DNA of 64,000 nucleotides from Spirosoma aureum. Lineage in GTDB: Bacteria > Bacteroidota > Bacteroidia > Cytophagales > Spirosomataceae. The notes under the pieces are model-generated. The model was not told the DNA's origin and did not search any database. It saw only the letters and a program-made list of their open reading frames with translations. Positions 13,312 to 23,305 of the stretch are shown piece after piece. The stretch covers positions 62,001 through 126,000 of the forward strand of contig NZ_CP050063.1 in assembly GCF_011604685.1 (NCBI RefSeq), in the 5' to 3' direction. Position 1 is the first letter of the stretch, and each line of letters starts with the position of its first letter. The translations under genes and the position numbers were made by a program.

Positions 13312-14994
13312 TTACTTTTTGAATACGGGGTCATCGCCCTGGTATTTTAGAAACTGGAAAGAAGCCGAGCTGGATGTTGCCTCGCCGGACGATGTAGCAT
13401 ACATACCGTACAGGCACCCGATAAATCCTCCTGCCACTTTGGTACTCAGGAATTTAGCATCCACTTTATCTTTCAGAAGCTGCCAGTTTCTAGTGTCGGT
13501 TGATAAGTAAAAACTATAGGTGTCGCCCTGCGATGTAATGCGTAGGCCGACTTTTTCTGATTTCGAATCCAGCTTAATTGCTGCCAGTAATTCCATATTC
13601 TTTTCTTTAGGAACGCTCTTGTAAAGCTGCAAAACATCGTTACCCTGCGACTGTGATCGGCACAGGAAATAGAAATGGCTTTCATCCTGAAAAACAACCA
13701 GTCCCGCCTTCTCCTTCTCTGATTTTGGAGTAAAAGTCAATTCTGTTTCAGCCGTACTGTAGAGATGCTGCTGACGCTTCCCGATGAAAGCCGGATTACC
13801 CATTTCCATGATGGTTTCGTGTTTCAGTTTGAGCGTCAGGCCCTGTTTCTTCGACAGCGAGAACGAGCTTCTGTCAATCGTCCGCATAAACAGAAGGGCA
13901 GGATCAAGCTCCTTATCGAAAGGTATGGTGTATGCAAAATTACCAGCTTGCGGGCGGGCGCCTTTCTGCTTTATCTCTTTGTAGCTAACTGGGTATGAAT
14001 ACTTTATTTCTTTGCTGTCGGGATTAATAATTGGCCATTCGTCTTTCCATTCAACGGGTGCGATAAACGTTTCGCGACCCGTATTGTAATAATCGCCTTC
14101 GTAAGGTCTGACAGCCAGGAAAATGGCATACGTTTTCCCATCGGGACCTTCCACAAACTGCGCGTGTCCCGCCGAAGTAATGGGATCTTTTCGATTGTCG
14201 GGAAGCCCCTTTTGGGTCAGAATAGGATTGTGTTCGTAGGGCACGTAAGGTCCCCAAACCTCTTTACTTCGAAACACCACTTCCGAGTGGTTGACGGATG
14301 TACCCCCTTCGGCCGCATACAGGTAATACCAGCCATTCTTTTTGAGAATATGCGGCCCTTCAATCCAGACGGGCTTTTTGGCAATATCGACCCCACCGTT
14401 GACCAATTGTTTTTCTTCGCCTGTCACCTGTAGGCTACCCGGGTCGAACTCATACATCCGGATGGTTCGGTGGCCCGAATACAACGGTTTACGGTCGGGG
14501 GCATCGCTGTTATAAAGAATATAAGCTTTGTTACTCTCTTCATCAAAAAACAGTGACGGATCAATGCCGTGCACCTGTGGAAGTTTAACGGGGTTACTCC
14601 ACGGACCGGCGGGATTTTTGGCCGTAACGACGAAATTTCCATCGTGGTCAATGTCGGTACAGGTAACGTAGAACGTTCCTCTAAAATAGCTTATGGCGGG
14701 AGCAAAAAGGCCTCGTGTCATCCGCTCGCCCATAAAATCCAGTTGTTCAGGCCGGTCGATCACATTGCCGACCTGCTTCCAGTTTTTTAAATCCCGGCTA
14801 TGCATGACAGGAATGCCGGGGAAGTAGGAAAAGGTCGAATTAATCAGGTAGTAATCCGGCCCGGCTTTCACGATACTTGGGTCAGGATAGAAGCCCGTCA
14901 GAATGGGATTGATCAAGGTAGTCTGAGCAAACCCTGTATGGCTCAAAACCAGAGAAAATGCCGAAAAAACAAAAGAGAAAAGATATTTTCTCAT
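13312..14994 (-). CDS. GH43 beta-xylosidase/arabinofuranosidase with C-terminal beta-sandwich
   Basis: The 560-residue protein has a signal peptide (about 1-23) and starts its propeller with INPILTGFYPDPS, which places the general base at Asp38. Asp145 in GIDPSLFFDE is the expected pKa modulator and Glu212 in WIEGPHIL the acid. Residues about 350-560 form the GH43 C2-type beta-sandwich (LTLKLKHETIMEMGNPAFIG) that shapes the active site in xylosidases. The protein is a different GH43 branch from the 9202 gene. It is the first enzyme gene after susD and is separated from it by a strong stem-loop. Confidence 0.92.
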   Translation of the reverse strand: MRKYLFSFVFSAFSLVLSHTGFAQTTLINPILTGFYPDPSIVKAGPDYYLINSTFSYFPGIPVMHSRDLKNWKQVGNVIDRPEQLDFMGERMTRGLFAPAISYFRGTFYVTCTDIDHDGNFVVTAKNPAGPWSNPVKLPQVHGIDPSLFFDEESNKAYILYNSDAPDRKPLYSGHRTIRMYEFDPGSLQVTGEEKQLVNGGVDIAKKPVWIEGPHILKKNGWYYLYAAEGGTSVNHSEVVFRSKEVWGPYVPYEHNPILTQKGLPDNRKDPITSAGHAQFVEGPDGKTYAIFLAVRPYEGDYYNTGRETFIAPVEWKDEWPIINPDSKEIKYSYPVSYKEIKQKGARPQAGNFAYTIPFDKELDPALLFMRTIDRSSFSLSKKQGLTLKLKHETIMEMGNPAFIGKRQQHLYSTAETELTFTPKSEKEKAGLVVFQDESHFYFLCRSQSQGNDVLQLYKSVPKEKNMELLAAIKLDSKSEKVGLRITSQGDTYSFYLSTDTRNWQLLKDKVDAKFLSTKVAGGFIGCLYGMYATSSGEATSSSASFQFLKYQGDDPVFKK

Positions 14995-15112
14995 AATGAT
15001 TGCAGAAAATTACGTTAGCTGATCTGGCAATATTATTCTACTTCCTGCCAGAACCAGCTGGGATAATTGATAATCAGATGATGGGTTTTCCAGGCTCGCT
15101 TACGAATCACCC

Positions 15113-15168
15113 TTTATACCTGACCACTGTCCAACTGGAAAAGATCAAGGACATTGGTCAGGTATAAA
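15113..15168 (-). promoter_or_regulatory. 20-bp stem-loop between susD and the first enzyme gene
   Basis: Arms 15113-15132 and 15149-15168 are complementary over 20 bases with one mismatch and enclose a 16-base loop. The element lies in the 189-base gap between the SusD stop and the GH43 start. In PULs such a hairpin typically sets a higher level of SusCD message than of downstream enzymes by partial termination or 3' protection. That role is inferred here. Confidence 0.55.
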
Positions 15169-15183
15169 AAAGCTAGATAGGCG

Positions 15184-16998
15184 CTAATAACCAGGATTTT
15201 GCGGAAACTTGGGACCTTCAACTACCCTGTCGATTTGTGATTGCGGAATAGGTCTCAGCATATGAAAATCCTGTATGTATGGGGCTGCCTCAGGATTCCA
15301 GGCTTTCACCCGTCGTACCAGCGAACGGGTACGAACCAGATCATGCCACCGTTGCCATTCACCGAATAATTCGCGGGTACGCTCATCCAGAATAAAGTCT
15401 ACGGTTACATCGGCCGCGGTAATGGCCATAGCCGTTGCAGCGGCTGCATTTTGAGCGGCCGTATTGGTTTTCCGGAAAGCGGCCCGTTGTCTGACTGTGT
15501 TCAGTAGCGCAGCCGCTTTAGTGGCATCACCTGCTTTCAGGTAGGCTTCGGCACCGGTCAGGTACACATCCGAAAAGCGATAGAGCACACAGGGCCGGGT
15601 CGATGGATCGTTGAAGTTGGCACCCCGGCTGGGGTCCATGAATTTCTTCAAAGCCGGAAAAATTCCGTTATCCCATAAGCTGGGCGGTACAACTAACCCT
15701 TTAAACGGTCTTGTACCTACGAATTGTGGGGCTCCCGCTACTTCAAAATCAGGTAACCAGACAGCGGTATCCGCTCCCACAACGGTCGTGTAACCGATTC
15801 CCCGGCTGTTATTGGCAGCTGTAGGCGTATTGGTAACAGACGTATTGGCAATATAAACCGTATAGAACGAATTTATAAACCGTGAATCAATAGTCCGATT
15901 CGTAAAGGCCTGATCCAGAAAATAGTTCTTGCCGGCATTGGCCCCTGTTTTCAACTTGTCGCTGTTGGGACGCATACGCGTATAGGGACGACCGTACTGC
16001 GAATCCCGGATCATCAGGGAGGTTCCACTATTCACGTAAGCTCCCGTAGCACTTTTGAAGGAGTTGATGCCACTATTGTTGGGATAATTCCAGTTCGTGA
16101 ACCAGGGAGACAAGTTATTGGCAAATCCACCCCCTTCCGCAGCGCCGACCTTATAGTAGCCATATTTCGGGTCGAGCATGTGATCACTGACAAACATGGT
16201 TTCTTTGCCGTAATCGTTAGCCGGTACAAACGCATCGCCGTAATCCTGCCACAAATCTAGCCCGTAGGTGGATTTATTGGCAATGATGTCGGCGCAAAGG
16301 GAAGCCGCCTGCGTAAAATCAGCGGCCGTATTATTGAGCCATCCACGGGTTAAATAGGCCTTTGCCAGCAGCAACTGAGCTACGGGTTTGGTGGCGGCTT
16401 TTCCTAAGAATGGGGCTGTAGGTTGGTTGGGCAAATCAGCGGCAGCTTCAGATAAATCTTTGATAATCAACTCATAAACCTGCGCTACAGGCTGACGTGA
16501 GGCTGCCTGGGAGGGTACTGTAATAAATTCAGTACTGAGCGGTACGTCACCCCAGGTTTGTACCAGATAAAAGTACCAGAACCCCCGCAAAAACTTGGCC
16601 TGGGCCAGGTATTGCTTACGGGTAGCTTCTGGAAGGTCGATTGTTTGACCGTACTTGAGTACACCATTCAGCGTGTTGATATCCTGAAAAGCTACGCCCC
16701 AGGCCGAACCGAAATTACTTCCATTTAACCCATTATATGTATAGGGTGGAACTCCTCCGCTACTGGCTCCCTGGATGAATTCGTCGGTGCCTGCCTGCAT
16801 TTCTACTGTGAAGCCTTCAGTACCCCACTGGCCACGGATATCGTTGTACACGCCGGCAATGCCGCCTAATACGCCGGATGGACTATTGAAATAGGAAGGA
16901 ACAATTTGGGACTGTGGATTCTCCTGTAATATTTTTTCGCAGCCTGTGTTAAGCAAGGCAGCCAGGCCAATGATGGACCAGATATTTATTGTTTTCAT
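15184..16998 (-). CDS. susD-like: SusD/RagB-family glycan-binding outer membrane lipoprotein
   Basis: The 604-residue protein starts with a lipoprotein signal whose lipobox LNTGC puts the acylated cysteine at Cys20. The SusD hallmarks follow: an N-terminal TPR-like helical region, FLRGFWYFYLVQTWGDVPL (about 137-155), LLLAKAYLTRGWL, and a C-terminal RFSDVYLTGAEAYLKAG and LDERTRELFGEWQRWHDLVR. SusD proteins sit on the outer surface as the lid of the SusC pore and bind the oligosaccharide. It follows the SusC gene by 14 bases. Its probable ligand, from the neighbouring enzymes, is decorated xylan or its oligosaccharides. Confidence 0.95.
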   Translation of the reverse strand: MKTINIWSIIGLAALLNTGCEKILQENPQSQIVPSYFNSPSGVLGGIAGVYNDIRGQWGTEGFTVEMQAGTDEFIQGASSGGVPPYTYNGLNGSNFGSAWGVAFQDINTLNGVLKYGQTIDLPEATRKQYLAQAKFLRGFWYFYLVQTWGDVPLSTEFITVPSQAASRQPVAQVYELIIKDLSEAAADLPNQPTAPFLGKAATKPVAQLLLAKAYLTRGWLNNTAADFTQAASLCADIIANKSTYGLDLWQDYGDAFVPANDYGKETMFVSDHMLDPKYGYYKVGAAEGGGFANNLSPWFTNWNYPNNSGINSFKSATGAYVNSGTSLMIRDSQYGRPYTRMRPNSDKLKTGANAGKNYFLDQAFTNRTIDSRFINSFYTVYIANTSVTNTPTAANNSRGIGYTTVVGADTAVWLPDFEVAGAPQFVGTRPFKGLVVPPSLWDNGIFPALKKFMDPSRGANFNDPSTRPCVLYRFSDVYLTGAEAYLKAGDATKAAALLNTVRQRAAFRKTNTAAQNAAAATAMAITAADVTVDFILDERTRELFGEWQRWHDLVRTRSLVRRVKAWNPEAAPYIQDFHMLRPIPQSQIDRVVEGPKFPQNPGY

Positions 16999-17012
16999 GG
17001 CTCGATCAATGA

Positions 17013-20000
17013 TTAGAATTTAAGATTTACCCCAAGCGTGAATTGCCGTACGGGCGGGTTGTTCAGGTTCACAGCGATCTGACGCTCCGGCGTACCGCGA
17101 TCGCTGGCACCCTGCGGATTCAGGGTCGACTGACCACTGGCATAGCTATTGCCTTCTGGATCGACAGCCAGTTTCTGGCTAACCAATGGCGAATAAAGTA
17201 TTAACGGATTGGTCGCATTGAAATAAATCCGGGCTGAATTCATCCCGATTTTTTTGATCATCGTGCTGGAAAAGGTGTAGCCCAGGTTGATACTCCTGAC
17301 TTTGATGAACGAACCGTCGTAATAACCTAACGTAGAGCCGAAATAAGCGACTGCACTACCAGCATCGGGCGCCGGGAAGGCATTGGTCGGATTCGTTTCT
17401 GTCCAATAATCGGTTTTGATCTGATTTACCCGGCCCTGATTGTAGAATGCAAAACCGCCCGAACCCGTAGAGTTACCGGTTAGGTAAGGCACGATTACTT
17501 TCATCCCCATTCGGGCAAAGGTTACAATAGACAGATCAAAGTTTTTGAAGCTAAACCGGTTGGTGATGCCTCCCTCCCAGTTGGGCTGGAAATTTCCCAG
17601 AATCTGCCGATCAGCAGGATCAATCTTCCCATCTCCATTCACATCTTCCACTCGAATCTGACCGGGGAACTGAACGGGTGAGGTTTGTTTGGCCAACGTA
17701 CCATTTTCTTTATCTGATGTCTGCCAGATGCCAATTTTTTTGTAGTCGAAAATGACAGAGAGGGGTTGTCCCACAAACCATCCTGCTCCTAAATTGGACA
17801 GTTCAGTTGGTGTTGTGAGCTGCGTAATTTTCTCCCGGTTAAAGAAGTACGTTATATCGGCACTCCAGTTGAAGCCTTTCGGGTTCCTGAAAATATCGAC
17901 TGTCAATGCGGTCTCCAGCCCTTTTCCTTCCGTTCGTCCCAGATTTTTCAACGTCGAGCCGGCTCCATTGCTGGGAGGTAGTGGCACCGACAGCAAAATA
18001 TCTTTGGTTTGCTGGTGATACCAATCGACCGAACCTGTAATGCGGTTATTCAGAAAGCCGAAGTCAATACCAAGATCCACCTGGGAGGTCGACTGCCAAC
18101 CCAAACCGGTAGCGGGCAGACTGGTAACCGTGTACGCTAGCTGCTGACCGGCAGTACTCGTACCAAAATTGTAATAGCCGGCCGACAAGGCTCCCAGTGT
18201 CGCGTAAGCGCCTACGTTTCTATTTCCGGATAATCCCCAGCTACCCCGCAGTTTCAGGTTTGAGATGAAAGGGGCTCCTTTCATAAAGCCTTCCTCGATA
18301 ATATTCCAGCCAGCGCCAATAGCCGGATAGTTGAAATACTGGTTACCCGGCGATAGGGTCGAAGAGCCATCCCGTCTCAGGGTCAAGGTTAACAAATAGC
18401 GATCATTGTAGCTATAATTCACACGACCCATGTAAGAAAGCAAACCGGTTTCCGAGAAGGAGTTACCAAAGTCAGAATTGGCAACTGGTGTCCCGGAAGC
18501 CAGTGAGAAATTAGACGTCTTGATGTAATCGGCTGGAACCCCCGTTATCGTAAATCGGCTACCCAGTGAATGGTTTTTCGTAATTTCATACAACCCGGTA
18601 AAGCCCAGTTTATGTTTCCCGAACGTTTTATCATAATACAACAGGTGCTGGAGGTTGATGTCCCAGTATTCCGTGTTACTTATTTCAGCATTAGACGACG
18701 ACTGAACCGTGGCCGAGTTAAAATAGGTCAGTGGCCCATTATAGCCATTGTAGTTCGACTGGCTGTAATTCAACCCGGCATTCATCCGATAGCGCAAACC
18801 GGGTAAAAGGTTCACCTCTGCGTATATACTATTAAAGGTTCGCAATGACCGGGTACGGCCCAGATACGAATCGGTTTTGGTGATGATCGTTAGTGGGCTT
18901 ACTCCGGCCGCATCAATGGAGCCTTCTGCCGGGAACAGGTTCACCGTACCGTCGGCATTATAAGGCGCTGCCAATGGCGTTGTACGCACCAAACCGCCTG
19001 GAATCCCACCACCACCCGGCGTATTGGTATAGGTAAGTGTATTCAATGTGTTCAAACCAATCTTAATACGCTTACCAACGCGCTGGTCGATCGTCGCCCG
19101 GATGGTATAGCGTTCAAACTTTTGGCTAGGAATAATACCTGTCTCATTAAAATATCCCAGACCCAGCGAATACTGTGTATTTTCCACTCCTCCCACCATA
19201 CTTAACTGATGGTTGGTGTTGAAGCCTTGTTTGTAAAGCAAATCCTGCCAGTCGGTTGAAATACCGGCCGCTAAGGCATCTTTTTCTTTCTGCGTAAGCG
19301 GATAGGCGGTCGTGCCCGGGCTGGTGCGGTTATACTTGGTCGCATCGTCTTTAAACTGAGCATATTCCGGACCATTCATCACATTAAATTTACCCATGAT
19401 GTTCGTTACACCGTGGTAGCCGTCGTAACTGAATACAGGCTTTCCGATTTTTCCCCGTTTGGTCGTGATTAGAATAACGCCCCCCGATCCCCTCGATCCG
19501 TAAATGGCTGTAGCAGAGGCATCTTTCAAAATTTCGAGGTTCGCGATATCATCCGGATTTATGTCATTGAGTCCACCATACGGTATCCCATCGACCACAA
19601 CCAATGGCCCATCCAGTCCATCGCTTGAGCCAGAGCTGGTTGTTAGTGTTCGGTTACCTCTGATTCTAATCTGTCCCTGTGAACCAGGTGTTGAGCCATT
19701 ACTGATAATCGAGACCCCCGCTGCCCGGCCTTTTAACTGGCTGACTAGGTTAGGTGCGGGCACTTCCCGTAGGGTTGTTTCATTAACCGAAACCACCGAA
19801 CCCGTAACATCCCGTTTACGTTGGGTGCCGTACCCGACCACGACCACTTCATTGAGTGTTTTGTCATCGGCAACCAGTGTGACATTAATAACCGAGCGAT
19901 TTCCTACGGTCACCTCCTGCGTAGCAAAGCCTATGAAGGAGAAAACAAGCACAGTACTGGCCTCATCCGGAATGGAAAGTTTGTAATTACCATCACCGTC

Positions 20001-20477
20001 TGAAGTTGTTCCGCGTGTCGTATTCTTTATTTGAATATTTACGCCGGGTAAACTTTCGCCATTTTCACCGGTGACCCGGCCAGTCAGCTGTTTGTCCACA
20101 GCGGCCTCCGTGTTGAGTTCGCTGGAAGCGTTTTGCTGAGGCTGCGTTATTGGCGAAGCGTACCTTTTAATTACAATCTGCTGACCTACAACATCATAGC
20201 TCAGATTAAGTGGCGTCAGGATATGATCCAATACCTGCGAAAGCTGTTCATTTTTTGCCTGGTAATTAACTTTTCGTTTCGATTGAATGATTTCCCGGCT
20301 GAATAAAAATTGAACGCTTGTCTGTTTTTCAATTCGCCGGATCGTCACCTCAACATCCTCATTCTGGGCTGAGATACTGACTCGTCGACTTAAAAGCTCC
20401 TGCGCTTTGCCGTCAAGGGCAAAGCCTACATTAGTTAGGGTAAGTGCAAGTAAGATTTGCAGGCTTGAAATTTTCAT
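17013..20477 (-). CDS. susC-like: SusC/RagA-family TonB-dependent transporter with STN domain
   Basis: I use the ATG at 20477 because it begins a signal peptide (MKISSLQILLALTLTNVGFA). The frame is open 44 codons further upstream. The order is a secretin/TonB N-terminal (STN) domain of about 75 residues (VEVTIRRIEKQTSVQFLFS), a carboxypeptidase-regulatory-like beta domain (LTGRVTGENGESLPGVNIQ), then a plug starting LNEVVVVGYGTQRKRDVTG and a 22-strand barrel ending FTLGVNLKF. It imports oligosaccharides across the outer membrane with TonB energy. The STN domain is the element that contacts FecR-type anti-sigma factors, and a FecR gene and ECF sigma gene lie directly upstream, so import and induction are probably coupled. 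Confidence 0.95.
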   Translation of the reverse strand: MKISSLQILLALTLTNVGFALDGKAQELLSRRVSISAQNEDVEVTIRRIEKQTSVQFLFSREIIQSKRKVNYQAKNEQLSQVLDHILTPLNLSYDVVGQQIVIKRYASPITQPQQNASSELNTEAAVDKQLTGRVTGENGESLPGVNIQIKNTTRGTTSDGDGNYKLSIPDEASTVLVFSFIGFATQEVTVGNRSVINVTLVADDKTLNEVVVVGYGTQRKRDVTGSVVSVNETTLREVPAPNLVSQLKGRAAGVSIISNGSTPGSQGQIRIRGNRTLTTSSGSSDGLDGPLVVVDGIPYGGLNDINPDDIANLEILKDASATAIYGSRGSGGVILITTKRGKIGKPVFSYDGYHGVTNIMGKFNVMNGPEYAQFKDDATKYNRTSPGTTAYPLTQKEKDALAAGISTDWQDLLYKQGFNTNHQLSMVGGVENTQYSLGLGYFNETGIIPSQKFERYTIRATIDQRVGKRIKIGLNTLNTLTYTNTPGGGGIPGGLVRTTPLAAPYNADGTVNLFPAEGSIDAAGVSPLTIITKTDSYLGRTRSLRTFNSIYAEVNLLPGLRYRMNAGLNYSQSNYNGYNGPLTYFNSATVQSSSNAEISNTEYWDINLQHLLYYDKTFGKHKLGFTGLYEITKNHSLGSRFTITGVPADYIKTSNFSLASGTPVANSDFGNSFSETGLLSYMGRVNYSYNDRYLLTLTLRRDGSSTLSPGNQYFNYPAIGAGWNIIEEGFMKGAPFISNLKLRGSWGLSGNRNVGAYATLGALSAGYYNFGTSTAGQQLAYTVTSLPATGLGWQSTSQVDLGIDFGFLNNRITGSVDWYHQQTKDILLSVPLPPSNGAGSTLKNLGRTEGKGLETALTVDIFRNPKGFNWSADITYFFNREKITQLTTPTELSNLGAGWFVGQPLSVIFDYKKIGIWQTSDKENGTLAKQTSPVQFPGQIRVEDVNGDGKIDPADRQILGNFQPNWEGGITNRFSFKNFDLSIVTFARMGMKVIVPYLTGNSTGSGGFAFYNQGRVNQIKTDYWTETNPTNAFPAPDAGSAVAYFGSTLGYYDGSFIKVRSINLGYTFSSTMIKKIGMNSARIYFNATNPLILYSPLVSQKLAVDPEGNSYASGQSTLNPQGASDRGTPERQIAVNLNNPPVRQFTLGVNLKF

Positions 20478-20716
20478 AATCCTGATCCAAACATTGCGAT
20501 TGATGAAAAGGTAATGCATACATTTATGCGTTTTTGTTGTTTTTAGGAAGAAATGACATAAAACGTGTCCCTTCTCTACTCGAAGAGATAATGTGTATAT
20601 CTGACACATTTAGGGGAATTCGAGCGATAGTGTTGGTAGCACTATCGCTTTTCTGTTAGAAAAAGGATAGTTTTTTATACCATAGATAGTAGATTGGTTA
20701 AAGGTTACAGAAACAA

Positions 20717-21790
20717 TTAATTACACCCGCGGCTATGAATAATCACCTGGTTATCAACAACGTCAAAGGTAGATTCAATGGTTAGACAGATAAGTCTGAT
20801 TTTCTCCAGAAAAGGAACATCGTTAAGTTGCCCGGTAAATGTGCATTTGGTAAGCAAGTGCCGATCATACTGAATAGGCATGTTATAGCTGGATTCCAGT
20901 TGAGCAAATACGTCCGATACTGGCGTGAATTCGAAGCTAAACTGCTGGTTGACAATGGTTGACGAAATTTCTTTCGATGGACTAAAATCCTGCTTGACGA
21001 CCTTATCTGTTTTCGTTTCAAAACTGAGTTGTTCGTTTCTTGTCAGCAGAACCGTTTTGTCGGGTGAATCAATGGGAGTAACCGAAACTTTACCCGTCTT
21101 CACCTTGACATAAACCGCCGTTTCCTTGTCGAAAGAACGTACCTGGAAACTGGTTCCCAGCACTTTAGTGGTCAGATTGGTTGTGTAAACAATGAAAGGT
21201 CTGGCCGGATTTTTAGTCACTTCGAAAAACCCTTCTCCCTGTAAATACACTTCCCGAAGCGTATGCGTGTTTTGTTTATGAAAACGTAGCTGACTTCCTG
21301 TCGATAGCAATACGGAGGAGTTATCTGGCAGCAGAATGACCAGAGGCTGGCCCGTTACATTCTTTACAATTTTCCAGCCGGCATCCTGTACAGGCTGCTC
21401 TACCTGTTTGTTGAATACCGCTATCTGTTCGGGAATGGGGCTACCTATTTGCCACCAGATTATAAGAGCAACTACTGCTGCCGCAGCAGCCCATCGCCCC
21501 CAATGCCCACTAAATAAAGGTTTTATTGGGGTAGTCGCTGGCGTAAGCTGATCCAGAATTTTTTCGGTATGTTCTTTTACGAATTGGTCTGAAATTGCAG
21601 CCTGCTTTCCCTGAAGTACCAGTAAGGTAGCTACGGCCTGTTCGTAGAGGTCCCTTTTTTCGGGATACTGGGCCAGCCATTGTTGCCAGTACAACTGATC
21701 TTCCGGCCGCCTTTCACGAACCCACGTCCGAAAGGCGTCGTTTTCTAAGAAATCGTCAACACTTGAAAAATGGTCGGGCGGCAGCGTCAT
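20717..21790 (-). CDS. FecR-family anti-sigma factor
   Basis: The 357-residue protein has a cytoplasmic N-terminal region (1 to about 95), one membrane span (about 98-114, WGRWAAAAAVVALIIWW), a periplasmic FecR domain (about 140-250, PLVILLPDNSSVLLSTGSQLRF) and a C-terminal DUF4974-like domain (about 280-357, FTPVSDVFAQLESSYNMPIQY). FecR proteins hold an ECF sigma factor until the STN domain of a loaded TonB transporter signals through them. It lies between the sigma factor and SusC genes, with 239 bases to the SusC start. The order is that of PULs controlled by trans-envelope signalling. Confidence 0.95.
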   Translation of the reverse strand: MTLPPDHFSSVDDFLENDAFRTWVRERRPEDQLYWQQWLAQYPEKRDLYEQAVATLLVLQGKQAAISDQFVKEHTEKILDQLTPATTPIKPLFSGHWGRWAAAAAVVALIIWWQIGSPIPEQIAVFNKQVEQPVQDAGWKIVKNVTGQPLVILLPDNSSVLLSTGSQLRFHKQNTHTLREVYLQGEGFFEVTKNPARPFIVYTTNLTTKVLGTSFQVRSFDKETAVYVKVKTGKVSVTPIDSPDKTVLLTRNEQLSFETKTDKVVKQDFSPSKEISSTIVNQQFSFEFTPVSDVFAQLESSYNMPIQYDRHLLTKCTFTGQLNDVPFLEKIRLICLTIESTFDVVDNQVIIHSRGCN

Positions 21791-21848
21791 TGGTACTTTT
21801 CTACTATTTTTATTGATAGTATGAAGTTCCTATTCGCCTATACCCTTC

Positions 21849-22445
21849 TCAAAGGAAATTTTTTTGAAAAAAAATACAAATCACCGGAAATACGTGGACA
21901 AGCCATTGGCTCCGAAGCTTATTAAGTGCTTTCTGGAGAAAATTGGAGACTGATTGGCGGTTTACGTTCATTACTTCGGCGATCTCCGGTATGGATAGAT
22001 TTTCGTAATAACGTAGATATAAAGCTTCCCGCTCGCGGGCTGGCAAGGCTGCCAGTTGATCCTGAATCAGTTTCGTCATATTGACCAATGACTCCTGACG
22101 AATCAATAATGTTTCTGAGTCAACATCCTCAGCGACCGACGTATCCCAGTCCAGTTCTTCGTATTTTAACCGTTTTTGAGCGCGGAGATGCTGAATGATA
22201 TGGTTCCGGATTGATTTTAGTAAATAATGCTTAACTGACTCCGTTTCATTTATCTGTAATCGATTTTGCCAGAGCTGTAAAAACAATTCCTGTATGCAGT
22301 CCTCTACGATCGATTCTTCAACCATAAATTTTAGCCCATAGTGTTTCAGTACGCCATAATAGCGTTCGGCCAGTAAACCTAATGCCTGTTTATCACCTGC
22401 GCGATAGGCTTGCCATAGCGCTTGGTCCTGTGGCTGAAAAATCAT
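21849..22445 (-). CDS. ECF-type RNA polymerase sigma factor
   Basis: The 198-residue protein has sigma region 2 in its first half (HYGLKFMVEESIVEDCIQELFLQLWQ) and region 4 in its second (LPAREREALYLRYYENLSIPEIAEVMNVNRQSVS), with no region 1.1 or 3. The C-terminus VFPVICIFFQKNFL is hydrophobic, which is somewhat unusual. It is the first gene of the locus and most likely directs transcription of susC onward when released by the adjacent FecR. The start at 22445 fits the family length. A TATTTTTG box lies 23 bases upstream. Confidence 0.93.
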   Translation of the reverse strand: MIFQPQDQALWQAYRAGDKQALGLLAERYYGVLKHYGLKFMVEESIVEDCIQELFLQLWQNRLQINETESVKHYLLKSIRNHIIQHLRAQKRLKYEELDWDTSVAEDVDSETLLIRQESLVNMTKLIQDQLAALPAREREALYLRYYENLSIPEIAEVMNVNRQSVSNFLQKALNKLRSQWLVHVFPVICIFFQKNFL

Positions 22446-22467
22446 GAAACTAGTGTGAGTAAGCTTA

Positions 22468-22475
22468 CAAAAATA
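22468..22475 (-). promoter_or_regulatory. candidate -7 promoter box for the ECF sigma gene
   Basis: TATTTTTG on the minus strand fits the Bacteroidota TAnnTTTG consensus and lies 23 bases from the sigma factor start. I find no well-spaced -33 TTG, so support is partial. Confidence 0.35.
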
Positions 22476-23218
22476 AAAAAATCATACAAATGTTTTGAAT
22501 TGTACAATAAGTAATTCTTTTTATCTGAATAAAATTTGGGAAGGTAATCAGCAGTTACGTTAGAATACACGAATGAGTCGAGAAGCTGAATGCAGATGCA
22601 TATAGCCCGAAATTAACGAGCAATAGCACTATCTGGCTTCTGAGTACGACGACAGATCACAACTTTGCCTGATAAGTACAAATACTCTGATAACCCAACC
22701 TTTTGATGTGCATATACTTATCTAGTTACTTAAAGACATTATTCACCAAAGCTGTGTTGTACTGATTTGCCCAACAATAGGCAATCGGCAACTAATAGGG
22801 CGCCATTATTTATTGGTGTAAAAATGACACTTATCTTTTAAATGTCAAAACTTCAGCTATTTTTTTGGCTACATCTAAGTTTAATTTTCATTAAAATAAT
22901 CAACCTGACAAGAATTATATTCGCGACTGTAGAACCGCTTTCAATACAGGGAGCAGTTCCGAGGACTATTTTTTTTCGTATCCTTTTGGGCCGGGAAGGA
23001 TTTAGCCAGGTAATAACTGATTTAGGTATTCACAGTGGCTATAGCTGGCAGAGCATTTTCGATGCTATTTCACACAAATCTCCGCACGTATGGCCAGGTA
23101 TCCCCCGTTTGATTCAACCCGATTCAACTACACTTGAACACAAGGTTGTTTGAACCATTTCTTAACATTGACCATTGAGGATTTCATTCGTCCTAAACAG
23201 TATATTTAAAGCCTGTTA
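22476..23218. other. AT-rich intergenic region upstream of the PUL
   Basis: About 740 bases separate the sigma-factor gene from the next promoter. A 103-codon open frame here has no recognisable composition or domain. I see no RNA gene or repeat. Confidence 0.5.
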
Positions 23219-23226
23219 TACATTTG
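23219..23226 (+). promoter_or_regulatory. candidate -7 promoter box for the sensor-propeller gene
   Basis: TACATTTG matches TAnnTTTG and precedes the ATG at 23306 by about 80 bases. No clear -33 TTG is seen at the usual distance. Confidence 0.4.
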
Positions 23227-23305
23227 TAGATGACTGATTTAGAAACAGGTGAGTGCTCTTTTACCAGAAACATATATACATCTTGCTTTTTATCGACTTA
23301 AGCGG

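Noticed and set aside
22842..23153. 103-codon open frame upstream of the sensor gene
   Set aside because: It starts in a hydrophobic stretch produced by AT-rich DNA, has no recognisable domain, and its composition is not protein-like overall.
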